Under the pieces are notes generated by a model, which was not told the origin of the DNA, searched no databases, and saw only the letters and a list, made by a program, of their open reading frames with translations. The position numbers and the translations under genes were made by a program. Below, piece by piece: positions 1 to 12,552 of a DNA stretch of 64,000 nucleotides. The stretch is from Mycoplasma sp. SG1 (lineage in GTDB: Bacteria; Bacillota_I; Bacilli_A; Mycoplasmatales; SG1): positions 62,001-126,000 of the forward strand of contig NZ_CP076852.1 of assembly GCF_023612375.1 (NCBI RefSeq), written 5' to 3'. The first letter of the stretch is position 1. Each line of letters begins with the position of its first letter.

Positions 1-181
1 CAAAACCTGCAGCTATTAGTTCAGTTGGTAATCCATCATTTAAAATAATTTTTTTATTAAATCTTGCAAGATTGGGTAATCCAGATCTTATTTTTTGAAA
101 AAGAAACGAAAAGTTTAATTTTTCTTTATTTTCGATAAAGCTTTTATAGCTTAAATTTTTAATTAAAATTAATACTAACAT
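1..181 (-). CDS. Unidentified protein, N-terminal part only
   Basis: An open frame starts with ATG at 181 and runs off the left edge without a stop, giving about 60 residues. The start follows the MFS transporter stop by 28 bases on the same strand, so the two are probably co-transcribed. The visible part begins with a short hydrophobic stretch (MLVLILIKNL) and ends in NDGLPTELIAAGF. I do not recognise the family and assign no function. Confidence 0.4.
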   Translation of the reverse strand, partial: MLVLILIKNLSYKSFIENKEKLNFSFLFQKIRSGLPNLARFNKKIILNDGLPTELIAAGF

Positions 182-209
182 TTTAATAATTTTGTAAAAT
201 TTTTATTAC

Positions 210-1790
210 TTATAATAATGATCTTATAGGTGAAAGGAACAACGTTTTTTTAAATTTGGCTAATATCAACAGTCATTTAGTTTTAAAACTTTCAAGTCTA
301 CTAATTACATTACTGTCTGTTTTTTGTTCTATGTTTGGAGTGGCTTGTTTTTTGCAATAAAAAAGAAGTTTATTACGAACTTTTTGAACAAATTTATTCA
401 TTCTTTCGCTATTTGGATATTTATATATTCAAAACCAAAGCAAAAAGGCAGATACTAAACCAAACAAACCAACTGCTAATGAAAATAATAATATATACTG
501 ATTTCCTAATTGACTTGTCGCATTTTTATGTAAAGCAGGATATCAAACTTGATGGTCTGATTGAATTGCTGACTTAACAGCTTGAAAGTATGCATCTGGT
601 AGAAAAGCTATAAATGAAACAAACGCAACTGCTCCTGAATATTGCTTTTCATGAATTTTTAACTCTGTTGCTATTGCACTTCAACGAATGGTTACTAAAC
701 ATCAAGCAGAAAAACCCAAACAAACCATATTTAAACCAGCAAGGATTTGAATTGGAATGAAATATCATTGTGAAGTTTCATCTCTAAAATTATTCCCAAA
801 CCCTGGCAAAAGAATAACCATCAAGGTTAAGGCGGATGAAATTACAAGTCCTCAAAGAATATAAAGTGTGTAATGATTTTTCTTGTCAGCGAAACGCCCC
901 ATAAAATAAGATGAAACAAACCGCATTAGATAAGTTTTTGAAAGTCCTAAAATAAAGACAACTACTCCTGAAAATAAAAAGACATTTTTCATGTAATCGG
1001 TGTAACCGCTTAAAGCCATTTGATACATGTAAATTCCCATAACTGAAATACCATATAATCATAATTTTGGACTTTTGGCATTCCCAAAACATGCTTTAAT
1101 ATTACCTTTAAAATCAAAAGTAGAAACTTCTTTTCGATCTTCTACAACGAATTTCCCAACCGCAAAAAATGAACAAATTAAGACAAGCGAATAACAAGAT
1201 GTTAAAACAAAAAAGCCGATGCTGTGACCATCGACTTTAGGATCTATAAAGAAAAAAATTGTTCCTATGATAGCAATAATTGAACCAAAGAAACCATTAA
1301 ATGAACCTTCAAGTCCATTCATTGTTGAAACTTGTTCTCTTTTTCCTTGAAGAGCAATTAACTTTCATAGTGGAGCTCAGAAAAATAAACCTGTAAAAAT
1401 AGCGATTAAAATAAAGATAACTAAATAATTATAAAAATTTGCTGTATAGACGTCTGGGGAAGGATTCCCAGGAGTTCAAATTATTGGAACTAAACTATAT
1501 CAAATGCCGGTTAAAAACATTCCAAAAATACCAATCAAAATTAAAGTTTTACATTTAAATTTATCTGCAAAAGACATCGCAAAAATATATAAAAATATTT
1601 TAATACCACCGTAAATACTTCTGATCAAAGATAGTTGAGAATCTGCGATCCCCATATCACTTTGAAGGTTTGGTAAAAAATTAGAAAGATACGATGGAAA
1701 GGCAAAAATTGCTAGATCACTAAATGCTAGCGCAATGATTGGAATAATTTGTCAACGGATACTTAATCCAGCAAAAAGTTTTTTAAACAT
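210..1790 (-). CDS. MFS family transporter
   Basis: This encodes a 526-residue polytopic membrane protein of the major facilitator type, probably moving a small solute across the cell membrane; the substrate cannot be told from sequence. Reading needs TGA as Trp at many positions. About twelve hydrophobic segments are visible in two halves. After the second segment there is an MFS-like loop (FADKFKCKTLIL), and the equivalent loop in the second half reads MGRFADKKNHY. The C-terminal tail is about 50 residues long, basic and cytoplasmic. The start is the first ATG in frame (MFKKLFAGLSIRW). It is followed closely by another gene on the same strand. Confidence 0.85.
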
Positions 1791-1930
1791 AATAAAGTTT
1801 ATTATCTTTTTTTTATGAAGTTTTTGTCAAAAACGCTTTTATCTAATATATATTAAACCTTTTTTAACTCCATCGCGCAACTAAAATAACTTTTAAATTA
1901 TAAAAATAAATAAATTAAAAAAATTAGAAT

Positions 1931-1958
1931 AAAAACTTTAATTGATTAAAGTTTTTTT
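1931..1958 (-). terminator. Palindromic hairpin at the end of the NTPase gene
   Basis: A perfect 12-base inverted repeat (AAAAACTTTAAT and its complement, two-base centre) is flanked by T runs on both strands. It overlaps the last codons and stop of the NTPase gene. Its position and the T-rich sequence after it on the minus strand suggest a factor-independent terminator. The stem is A/T-rich, so it may be weak. Confidence 0.45.
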
Positions 1959-3161
1959 TAAGGTGAAATAAGCATTTATTTTGCTGTTACTAAAATCGGT
2001 TGAAAATAATAAATAGTCATCAATGATGGTTATTACTGATAAATAACTCAATTCTTTGTTATTTTCTTTATGGTATGTTTTTATGTAATTTAAAAAATTT
2101 TTAAAATCGTTTTTATCATAAACTGATAAAGTGTAATCTTCTACATATTTTGAAACAAAATCTAGCCAATCTGTTTTATCTTTTAAATCAAAAACAGGTC
2201 CAATATAACGAATTAAAGAAAGAGAGTTATCAGTTTTAATTTTTTTTAACTGGGCTTTGTTATAGGTAATGACAAACTTAAATTTAGAATTTGGTTGAGC
2301 AAAAAAATAATCAATTAATGAACATATATCAAATAAATTATTTTCTGGTAAATCATCTAAATGATCTATTAAAAAACAAATATTATTCAGTGATAATTTA
2401 TTGTAAGATTGAATAATTTCATGAATATTTTTGACATTGATATCGCTGTTATCAATTGGAAAAATTCTTTCATTTGTTTTAAAATCTGCTGATTTACTTT
2501 TAACAAGGGTTGTTAAAATAACATCGATTGCAATTCTAGCAGCGCTTAAACTTGATTTAACAATTGAATTTTTATTTTGTCCGAATTTTTTTGGAATGTT
2601 GTCAAAATAACTTAAAAATTTTTGACTGTTATTTAAACTACTTGTTCCGTACTTTCAAGTTCGTGCATCAACAACAATGAAATAAAATTTTTGCCTATTT
2701 TCTTCTAAAATTTTTTTTAAAAAAGTTGTTCTCCCGCTTCCTTTGTTAGCAAGAATAAAAATTGGTTTAGAGTTATCGTTTTCAAAAATGGGTTTGAATG
2801 TTTGATAATCACCATCTACAACGTTGAAAATAGGATTGATTTTTTGATCTCCATCTTTTTGTAAAAGTTTATTTCAATTAACTTGTAGCTTTTCAACAAC
2901 TAATTGATTTGATAAATTATTTATTTTTTGATCTTTTTTATAAATTATAAAATCTATCATTTTGATTATGATATATAAAAATAAAATGATGACAGCTGAT
3001 GCAACATAAATGAGTAATAAGACTCACAAATTATTTAACTTAGAAACAACATATGTATTGATTAAAGAATAGATTGAAAGAACTAAAACAATAAAAATCA
3101 AAGCATAAAATAAAAAGTAAAGAAATTTAATAAATTTTTGGAGCTTTAATAAATGTTTCAT
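1938..3161 (-). CDS. Membrane-anchored P-loop NTPase
   Basis: A 407-residue protein read with TGA as Trp. Residues about 10-35 and 43-65 form two hydrophobic membrane segments with a short loop between, followed by a large cytoplasmic domain. That domain has a Walker A-like motif, LANKGSGRTTFLKK (about residue 135), with arginine in the usual lysine position, and a Walker B-like strand, ICFLIDHLDDLP (about residue 255). The layout resembles membrane-tethered AAA/STAND/KAP-type NTPases, but I cannot name the family. It has its own terminator and stands alone between the transporter and the heat-shock operon. Function unknown. Confidence 0.72.
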
Positions 3162-3235
3162 ATTGTTGGAAGTTTGGATAATTTTTTTTGAAAAATAATA
3201 ATCTCTTTTCTTTTATTATGAAGAAAAAAAGACTC

Positions 3236-3269
3236 TATAAAAAAAATACCATACATCTAAAATGTATGG
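3236..3269 (-). terminator. Terminator of the grpE-dnaK-dnaJ operon
   Basis: On the minus strand an 8-base perfect stem (CCATACAT with its complement ATGTATGG, loop of 5) is followed by TATTTTTTTT. It lies about 45 bases past the dnaJ stop codon. This is a classical factor-independent terminator ending the heat-shock operon. Confidence 0.75.
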
Positions 3270-3312
3270 CATTAACTTAAAATATTGTTAACAAAAGTAA
3301 TTTATGCTTTTT

Positions 3313-4455
3313 TTAATTTTCAATAATCGTATCTTTAACTTTATTGATGTATTCTTTTGTCGTTCTTGAACGATGAACGCTTTGAATTTCATCGATTTTT
3401 TCTTGTTCAGCAAATGAAATATCAGCTTTATTTGGAACAATAATTTCAACAATTACATATAAATCACCGTAGCGATTTTTTTTGTTAATAACCGGAGCAC
3501 CTTTGTTTTTAATTTTGAAAATTTGTTTTTCATGTGTCCCTGGGGGTATTTTCATTTTAACATCACCCCATAAAGTTGGAACAACGATTGAAGTACCGTT
3601 AATAACATCTGCATAATAAACAGGAACCTCAAGGATTAAATCATCATCTTCACGTTTAAAAAATGGATGTCCATAGACAAAAACATTGATATATAAATCG
3701 CCATATCTTCTTAATCTTGAATCATAACCACCTTTGCCTTGAAGTCTAATTCTTTGATTTGAATGAATTCCAGCAGGAATATCTATTTTGATATTTGTAA
3801 CAATCGATTCTTTACCAGAACCACCACAAACATGACATTTTTTAGAAATTATTTTACCAACACCATGACAAGTAGGACAAATAGATTCGTGTTGAATAAC
3901 TCCAAACGGACTTCTTGTTTGTTTAACAATTTTTCCTGAACCATGACAGGTAGGACATACTTGAACATCGCTAGGAGTTTCTGCTCCTGAACCATGACAA
4001 TGACTACATTCGGTTGATTTTTTGATTCTTAAAGTTTTTGATGTTCCATACATTGATTCAAGAAAAGTGATTTCGATTTTAGTTTGCATATCAGCAGAAA
4101 CACTTTGCTGTCTTCTTCCATCAAAACCAGCTCCGCCAAAACCACCAAAACTTGAAAAAATATCTTTTAAATCGCCAAAATCAAAACTAAATCCTCCGCC
4201 TGCTCCAAAGGGATTTCCTTGTCCTTGTTGATTGTATTTAAATGCTTCTGAACCAAACTGATCATAAGTTTTTCTTGATTTTTCATCACTTAAAACTTGA
4301 TAAGCTTCATTAATTTCTTTGAACTTTTTTTCAGCATCAGCGGCTTTATTAATATCAGGATGATATTCTTTAGCAAGTTTACGATATGCTCTTTTAACTT
4401 CATCAGGTGTAGCATCCTTGTTAATTGCTAATGTTTTGTAATAATCTTTGCTCAC
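3313..4455 (-). CDS. dnaJ: Chaperone protein DnaJ (Hsp40)
   Basis: DnaJ is the co-chaperone that delivers substrates to DnaK and stimulates its ATPase. The 380 residues are the normal length. The J domain (1-70) has the HPD motif in EYHPDINK. A Gly/Phe-rich linker follows (about 75-115). Then come four zinc-binding repeats: CSHCHGSG, CPTCHGSG, CPTCHGVG and CHVCGGSG (about 150-220). The C-terminal substrate-binding domains follow. It is the last gene of the operon, 28 bases after dnaK. Confidence 0.97.
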   Translation of the reverse strand: MSKDYYKTLAINKDATPDEVKRAYRKLAKEYHPDINKAADAEKKFKEINEAYQVLSDEKSRKTYDQFGSEAFKYNQQGQGNPFGAGGGFSFDFGDLKDIFSSFGGFGGAGFDGRRQQSVSADMQTKIEITFLESMYGTSKTLRIKKSTECSHCHGSGAETPSDVQVCPTCHGSGKIVKQTRSPFGVIQHESICPTCHGVGKIISKKCHVCGGSGKESIVTNIKIDIPAGIHSNQRIRLQGKGGYDSRLRRYGDLYINVFVYGHPFFKREDDDLILEVPVYYADVINGTSIVVPTLWGDVKMKIPPGTHEKQIFKIKNKGAPVINKKNRYGDLYVIVEIIVPNKADISFAEQEKIDEIQSVHRSRTTKEYINKVKDTIIEN

Positions 4456-4483
4456 GATATGATTATGGTTTTAAATAAGCTAC

Positions 4484-6439
<1,956 letters not shown>

Positions 6440-6446
6440 TTAAATC

Positions 6447-7181
6447 TTAATTATTTTTTACAACTCTCACTAGAGAATGACTTAAAACTATGTCATGAAA
6501 AATATAGCCTTTACGAATAACTTTAGTGATAGTTCCATTTTCTAATTTCGAAGATGCTTCGTGTTCAATTGCATGATGATATTTTTCATTAAATTTGTCT
6601 CCAACTTTAACAATAATTTCTTGCAATCCTTCTGATAGAATTGCTGATCTTAATTTATCAAGAATCATTTCAAATCCTGATAGTCATTGTTTCATTTCAT
6701 TGTTCAATTCAACATCATAACTATGTTCGATTGCTTTTTCAAAAAAGGTTAAAGGTTCAAGAATTTTTTCAATAAAATTTTTTGCTGAATATTTTTGTTC
6801 AGCTTTTAATTGTTCAATTTTATTGAGATACAAATCATAAGTGTTTTTGGCTTTCATGACTTGTAAATGAGAAGGTTCATAAAGTAAAACTTTTTGTTTT
6901 AACTCTGAATTTAATCCTTGAAGTTTAATAATTGATGCTTCTTGTTCAATTAATTTTTCATTTGATTCTTTGATAAAATTCAATGATTTTTGTAATAGGA
7001 AAAGAATTTGATCGACATCATCTTTTGTTTTATCAGCAAGAAAGAGTTTGTGATCTTTTCTTAATTTTGAAAAATCTGTTTTATCATCAAGCGTAATGCA
7101 TCGATTATCTTTATTTTGAACATGATTGTCTTGATAATCGTTGTCGTGATTTTTTAAGTTGTCTTTTTTAATATGTTTCAC
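6447..7181 (-). CDS. grpE: Nucleotide exchange factor GrpE
   Basis: GrpE releases ADP from DnaK. The 244-residue protein has a long charged N-terminal extension (about 60 residues, many Lys/Asp/Asn), a coiled-coil region (about 70-125) and the C-terminal beta domain with HHAIEHEASS and VIRKGYIFHD, the family signature region. One TGA codon is read as Trp (KQWLSGFE). It is the first gene of the heat-shock operon, downstream of the CIRCE-like operator. hrcA, often next to grpE in other bacteria, is not in this window. Confidence 0.95.
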
Positions 7182-7227
7182 AATTTATTATCAATTTTTG
7201 GTTATATCGCATTAGAAATATTTTTAT

Positions 7228-7254
7228 TTAGCAAATCAATATTTAATATGCTAA
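7228..7254. promoter_or_regulatory. CIRCE-like HrcA operator
   Basis: TTAGCAAAT and ATATGCTAA are separated by exactly nine bases, and 8 of 9 positions pair. The known CIRCE consensus is TTAGCACTC-N9-GAGTGCTAA; here the outer TTAGCA/TGCTAA halves and the N9 spacing are kept while the inner CTC/GAG is lost. It lies 4 bases downstream of a TATAAT box and ahead of grpE, over the expected start of transcription, which suits repression by HrcA. Confidence 0.75.
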
Positions 7255-7258
7255 TAAG

Positions 7259-7264
7259 ATTATA
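7259..7264 (-). promoter_or_regulatory. -10 box of the grpE-dnaK-dnaJ promoter
   Basis: A perfect TATAAT on the minus strand lies immediately upstream of the CIRCE-like repeat and 77 bases before the grpE start. The -35 region (TTTCTT at the 17-base spacing) is poor, which is common in mollicute promoters. Confidence 0.6.
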
Positions 7265-7328
7265 AACAAAAAAATAAAAAAAAGAAATTTTGATTTGAGT
7301 TAAAAATGTAATATAAATTTAATTTCTT

Positions 7329-9518
7329 TTACTTTAAATGTTCGCTTAACTTGCTTTTGTAAATAGATTCTGGTGTTAGATTAAATTTATCTCACAGATA
7401 TTCAGATAAAAAAGGACAAAAGGTTGAAAAGATTTGTAAAAAAGCTTTAGTGTATTCAAGATTGATTTCTGGGTTTTTATATAAATAGTTTATAAATACC
7501 ATAAATTTACTAATAGATGTGTTGAATTTAAAAGCTTCTATATCTTTTGGAACCAATTTAATTGTTTTGTTTCAGGTTTGTTCAAATTCAGGTGATGGAG
7601 TTTTTGTAACTTTGATTAATTCAGTAAAAAAACGATAAACACGTTTTAATCATTTGTTGCTTGCAAAAACACCATGTGGTAGTCATTTTGAATTTAAGTT
7701 AATCGGTCCTATAAACATTTCATAAACTCTTAACGCATCTGCTCCATAGTTATCGATAATTTCATCTGGTGAAACATAGTTATTAGCAGACTTTGACATT
7801 TTTTCGCCTTTATCATTTAAGATTAAACCCTGATTGTATAACATTTTAAAAGGTTCTTGACATGAAACAATTTTTTCATCAAAAAGAAAATGATGTCAAA
7901 ACCTAGCATATAATAAATGTAAAACAGCATGTTCTTTCCCGCCTATATAAAGATCTACAGGTAGCCAATAATTTAAAATGTTTTTCGCTTCCTTTGATTC
8001 TAAACTTAAATAATTATCTTTTGCTTTTAATAAATATCCAATATAGTATCAACAACTACCAGCTCATTGTGGCATAACATGTATTTCTCTAAAAGATAGT
8101 TGATTTGTTTTTGATTTTACTTCTTGCCAATTTTTAAAAAATTTTAATGGGGGGAAAAAATTATAAACTTTATCAAAATCATTTGTTTCAGGAAGGACTA
8201 ATGGTAAATCTGTTTCCTTCATCGGATGCGGATCATTATTATCCAATATGATCGGAAAAGGTTCCCCTCAATAACGTTGCCTTGAAAAAACTCAATCTTT
8301 AAGATGGGTTTTATGACTTTTTATCAATTTGTATTTTAATAAATTTTGATCACTTGAAATATCATTTTCTTCTTTTTGATTATTTAATTCATTTCATATA
8401 GAAGTAAAAAGTTTTTTGTTGTTATTAATATATTCAAAAATAACTTTATTTTCTTTGATATCTTTTCCAAAAATAATTTCTTCGTCAATATTTAAATTGG
8501 AATTAAGTTTAGTGACAAGCAAAATTGGTAAAGATTTAGAATATGAATTAAAATTAATTTTATGATCTAAAATTTTTATAACATCAAAATAGTCTCAATT
8601 TTCAATATTATTTTGATTTTCTTGTTCATACTTTAATACTTCATCAACTAATAATTTTTCAGGATCATAATTTTTAATTAAATATTTGTATATTTCTGAA
8701 TTTTTTGTAATAGCTAAAAAAAGAGGATTAAACGTTTTTAGGTATTTACTTTCAAAAAAAATATCAAAACTTTGTTTAGAAATAGTCCCTTTAATTAAAA
8801 AGCCATTCGTTAATTTTATTCAGTTTTTTTGTAATTTAATAATATCTTTCGGTCATTCAAGATTATCTAAATTATCTTGCAAACGTCTTGCATCACTTGT
8901 AATTTTTAAAACCCATTGCATAATATCTTTCTTTATGACGGGATAACTACCACGTTCTGAAAGAAGTTTTCCGTTACAATTAATAACTTCTTCATTCGCT
9001 AAAACTGTTTTTAATTTTTCACATCAATTAACAGGAATACTTTTTTTAAAAGCTAGTTTTTTCTTAAAAAGTCTTAAAAAAATTAACTGTGTAGTTTTAT
9101 AATAAGCAGGATCTGCTGTATTTATTTCGTATTTATAGTTAAAATAAAAACCAACTCTTTTAATTTGATTTCTAAAATTAGAAATATTTTTTAAAACAAA
9201 ATCCTTTGGAGGTTTATGATGTTTAATTGCATATTGCTCGGCTGGCAGACCAAAAGCATCTCATCCTATTGGTTTAAAAACATTGTAACCTTTTAACAAA
9301 TAATAACGAGCAAAAATATCTGTTGCTAAATAACCACGAATATGTCCGACATGTAAACCATTACTAGATGGATACGGGAACATATCAAGAAAGTATTTTT
9401 TTTGTTTTGATTTATCATTTAAATCTATCTCAAAAAAATCATTATCTTCTCATTTTTTTTTACTATAATCTTCTATTTTTTTGAAGTTATAAATGCTTCT
9501 GTCTTCTTTAATTTCCAT
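7329..9518 (-). CDS. leuS: Leucyl-tRNA synthetase with degenerate editing domain
   Basis: This enzyme charges tRNA-Leu with leucine. The class I signatures are present: [13 protein letters not shown] (HIGH, about residue 55), DWVFSRQRYWGEP (about 410) and [10 protein letters not shown] (KMSKS, about 570). The 729 residues fall short of the usual 800 or more. The CP1 insert (about 233-407) lacks both editing signatures: the TTRPDT segment is replaced by ESKYLKTF, and no GTGAVMAVPxHDxRD-like motif remains. Several TGA codons read as Trp. The C-terminal anticodon-binding domain is short. Aminoacylation is expected to work, while post-transfer editing is probably lost. Confidence 0.95.
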
Positions 9519-9541
9519 AAAAATTATTTATAACAAAGGTA

Positions 9542-11020
9542 TTATTCATTATTATTTTCTAATATTTTTAATTTATCATCGCTGATTTCTATTTCTTCTT
9601 GAACTTCATTTAATTGTTTTAATCATTTTTTACGTCTGTAAAATAAGTATGAAGTAAAGGCCTTTAAACCATCGCAAATTACCCCTATTAAAAAGATAAT
9701 AACAATCCCTAAAGCACTAAAAAAATGGGTTAATAATAAAATTACAATTGTCGTAATGAACAAAGTATACATAGAGTCTAGAAAAAAAACTGAAATAACA
9801 TCACCGCCAGCTCTAATTGTGTAGTAACAAACAAAAGCAAAAGCATAAAATGGAAAAAACAATCCGATAATAATTAACATTAAGCGGACGTTATGAATTT
9901 GTCCAACTGGAAGTTTACTAAATATTATTTCTGGTAAAAAACTGCTAATAATCAATAATCCTATTCCTAAAACAATCGAAAAACCGATTGAAATAATATT
10001 AATTTTAACAGAGTTGTTGTAAGCTTCTTTGAGCTTATTTCTCCCTAACTCATATCCTACTAAGGCTCCGACTCCAGATCCTAATCCAAAGAGACCAGAA
10101 AAAAATAAATCATTAATTGTATAAGCGGCTTGAATTTCCTTTACAGCGGTTGTACCTAAATAACCATAAAAACTAAATTGTAAAAAAACCGCAAATGCTC
10201 AAATAATTTCATTAAAGGTTACAGATCACATTTTAAAACTTACTTTTCTTAAAAGACTGAAATGAGGGAAGAAAAAAGATTTAATTGAAAATCAAAATTC
10301 ATATTTTTTAACACAAATAACCGTAAAAACACAACCAAACTCAATAATTCTGACAATTAATCCCCCAGCTGCTAATCCTAAAATGCCCAATCTTGGAATT
10401 ATTGTAACACCATTAATTTTAATTCCATAAGTTAATATTACACAGAAAAATATTTTAAAAATTAATACGATAATGCTTATTCAAAAAGAAATTTTCATTC
10501 TTCTTGTATCTCTTAAAGTCCAATGAATAGAATAACTTAAAGCGATAAAAAAATATGAAATTGTTGAAAATAAAAGATAGTTTTGTGTGTCCTTGACTAT
10601 TTGTGGTGGAATAAAATCTTTACTTCCAATTGATATATTAATTAAAAATTTAGAAAATAAATTGCAAAATATAAAAAAAAGAAGCGAAATAATAAGTCCT
10701 ATTCAAATTCTTAACTTATAAATTTCACTTAAATCTTTGTATTTTTTAGCTCCAAAAAATTGAGCACTAAAAATACTAAAACCACTTAAAACACCAATTA
10801 AAATGGTAAAAAAAACAAAAAAGACGGTAATACCAAGCGAAACTGCTAATATATCGTTTGCATTATAATTACCGATTATAAAAGTATCGATTAGATTAAT
10901 AGAACCTTCAATAATTGACTGAAAAGTAGCTGGTAAAATAAATCCAAGCGCTAAAAATAAAAATTGTTTGCTTATTTTATTTCTATAAAAAAATGATTTT
11001 ATTGGATTTTTAAATTGCAT
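9542..11020 (-). CDS. MATE family efflux transporter
   Basis: A 492-residue protein with about twelve hydrophobic segments. The N-terminal pattern FLALGFILPATFQSIIEG then LIDTFIIGNY is typical of MATE (multidrug and toxin extrusion) proteins. A matching second half follows (SGVGALVGYELG-like region around residue 310, from a stretch full of TGA-Trp codons). The acidic C-terminal tail ends in LENNNE. It most likely exports cationic compounds using an ion gradient; the substrate is unknown. It lies 23 bases upstream of leuS on the same strand. Confidence 0.85.
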
Positions 11021-11120
11021 AACTTAAAACATTTTTTACAAAATATCTTTCAATATAATGTACAACTATGGCAAAATATTACAAATAATTATAAATTATA
11101 AAATGAATAATTTCTATCTT

Positions 11121-12440
11121 TTATAAACGGGGACTATTTGTATTATTTTTTTGAACAAACTGCTTTTTTAATGAAATTGGATTTGATTTTTTAATTAAAT
11201 CATTAAAAAATTTTGTTAACGCAATTTCTGTAAAAAGATTTTTATGAACAATTGTTGAAGCGATTTTTTCAATGTAAGCAAGGTTTAAAAAACCATTTTT
11301 AATGAATGAATAAAATATTAAATAATTAATAATAAAATCTCCAAATCCAAATAATCCTTTTAATTGAATTAAAAACTGTTCTTCATTGCGATCGATTTCT
11401 TTAGAATAAACGAATAAATAAAAACTACGAATATTTAAATGATTTATTTTGTTCGTAACAATTTTATTCATTGTATTATTTTGGTTTAAAAAATCATTAA
11501 AATTGTAATTTATTTGCCAACGAATATCTTGTGTATTATTTTTAGAAATTGGATTTTGGAAGGGGTTTGAAGTAGCATATTTTTCAAAGTGTTCAATTAA
11601 CTTTAAGTAATTGTTGTGATCTAACTTACCTTCTTTATCATAGAAATTTTTATATTCTTTTAATAAAATTTCGTAATCTAAGTTATATTCAACTTTAAAA
11701 GATTGTAAAAAATTTAATATTTCATCATTAACGACATTTTCTAATTTATATAATTTCAAAAAATGAGAAAATTTCTCGTAATTAATTGTATTGGGTGTAT
11801 TATAATGACGATCGGTTAAATGAATTTCCCCATCATTAGTATTGTCGTTTAAGTCGTTTAAATCTTCTTCTTTTCTGTTTGTTAGTTGTTCAAAATCTCT
11901 TAAAATATTTTGATCAAAAGTTTCAGAAATTTCAGATGAAATATCCGTATAGTTTTTATATGAAATTTTTCTTGTGATAAATAATTTTTTAGTAAACTGA
12001 AAATATTCATCTTTTACATAATATAAAAAGGCGTTTTTCAAAAATTCATTACTAAAAAATTTATTTGGTGTTAGAGGCGGGATTAAAGAAAAAATAATGT
12101 CTTTATTCGTGTTATCAACAAAAGTTTTTAATAAACCAACAGCTTCTAATGTTTTTTTAGCTATTAATAAGTCATTAAAATCTACTTTTAATAATTTGCA
12201 GATGTAATTAAATGTAACGCTGGTTCCTGTAGATTGAGTAATTTTTAAACTTCTATTTTCAACAGACAAATAATTTAAACATACTAAATATAAAGAAATA
12301 GCGTTAGCTCCGATTATTGGTTGATATAAATAAAGTAAAGTCTTATTATCAATATCAAAAAACAAACTGTTACTAGTGACAGTAAAATTGTCATCTTTAG
12401 CAAAGTCTATAAAAAAAGATGAATCTTTACCTAATTCCAT
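11121..12440 (-). CDS. dnaB: Replication initiation protein, DnaB/DnaD type
   Basis: A 439-residue soluble protein. Its N-terminal segment LLYLYQPIIGANAISLYL closely follows the start of Gram-positive DnaB, the primosomal and membrane-attachment protein (not the helicase). The later part (about 220-300) looks like a DnaD/DnaB C-terminal helical domain, with FLQSFKVEYNLDYEILL. Such proteins help load the replicative helicase with DnaI. The neighbours (mutM, exonuclease, dnaE) support a replication role. The assignment rests on pattern recognition of a divergent family. Confidence 0.7.
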   Translation of the reverse strand: MELGKDSSFFIDFAKDDNFTVTSNSLFFDIDNKTLLYLYQPIIGANAISLYLVCLNYLSVENRSLKITQSTGTSVTFNYICKLLKVDFNDLLIAKKTLEAVGLLKTFVDNTNKDIIFSLIPPLTPNKFFSNEFLKNAFLYYVKDEYFQFTKKLFITRKISYKNYTDISSEISETFDQNILRDFEQLTNRKEEDLNDLNDNTNDGEIHLTDRHYNTPNTINYEKFSHFLKLYKLENVVNDEILNFLQSFKVEYNLDYEILLKEYKNFYDKEGKLDHNNYLKLIEHFEKYATSNPFQNPISKNNTQDIRWQINYNFNDFLNQNNTMNKIVTNKINHLNIRSFYLFVYSKEIDRNEEQFLIQLKGLFGFGDFIINYLIFYSFIKNGFLNLAYIEKIASTIVHKNLFTEIALTKFFNDLIKKSNPISLKKQFVQKNNTNSPRL

Positions 12441-12552
12441 AGTTTATTTTTTTTAAGTTAAAAATACAAAAAAAGCACAATCTACACCTTAAATATATTT
12501 TAAATAATTATAGGGTAAAAAAATGTCAAATTTGAAAAGATTAAAAGATTTT

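Noticed and set aside
335-577. An 80-codon plus-strand frame opposite the MFS transporter
   Set aside because: It lies antisense to a complete transporter gene and has no recognisable features.
4022-4231. A 69-codon plus-strand frame opposite dnaJ rich in proline and lysine
   Set aside because: It is antisense to the Gly/Phe region of dnaJ; the composition is explained by that region.
12507-12529. TTGACA and TATAAT ahead of the dnaB-like gene as a strong promoter
   Set aside because: The two boxes are only 11 bases apart, too close for a sigma-70 promoter. The TATAAT alone may still be used.
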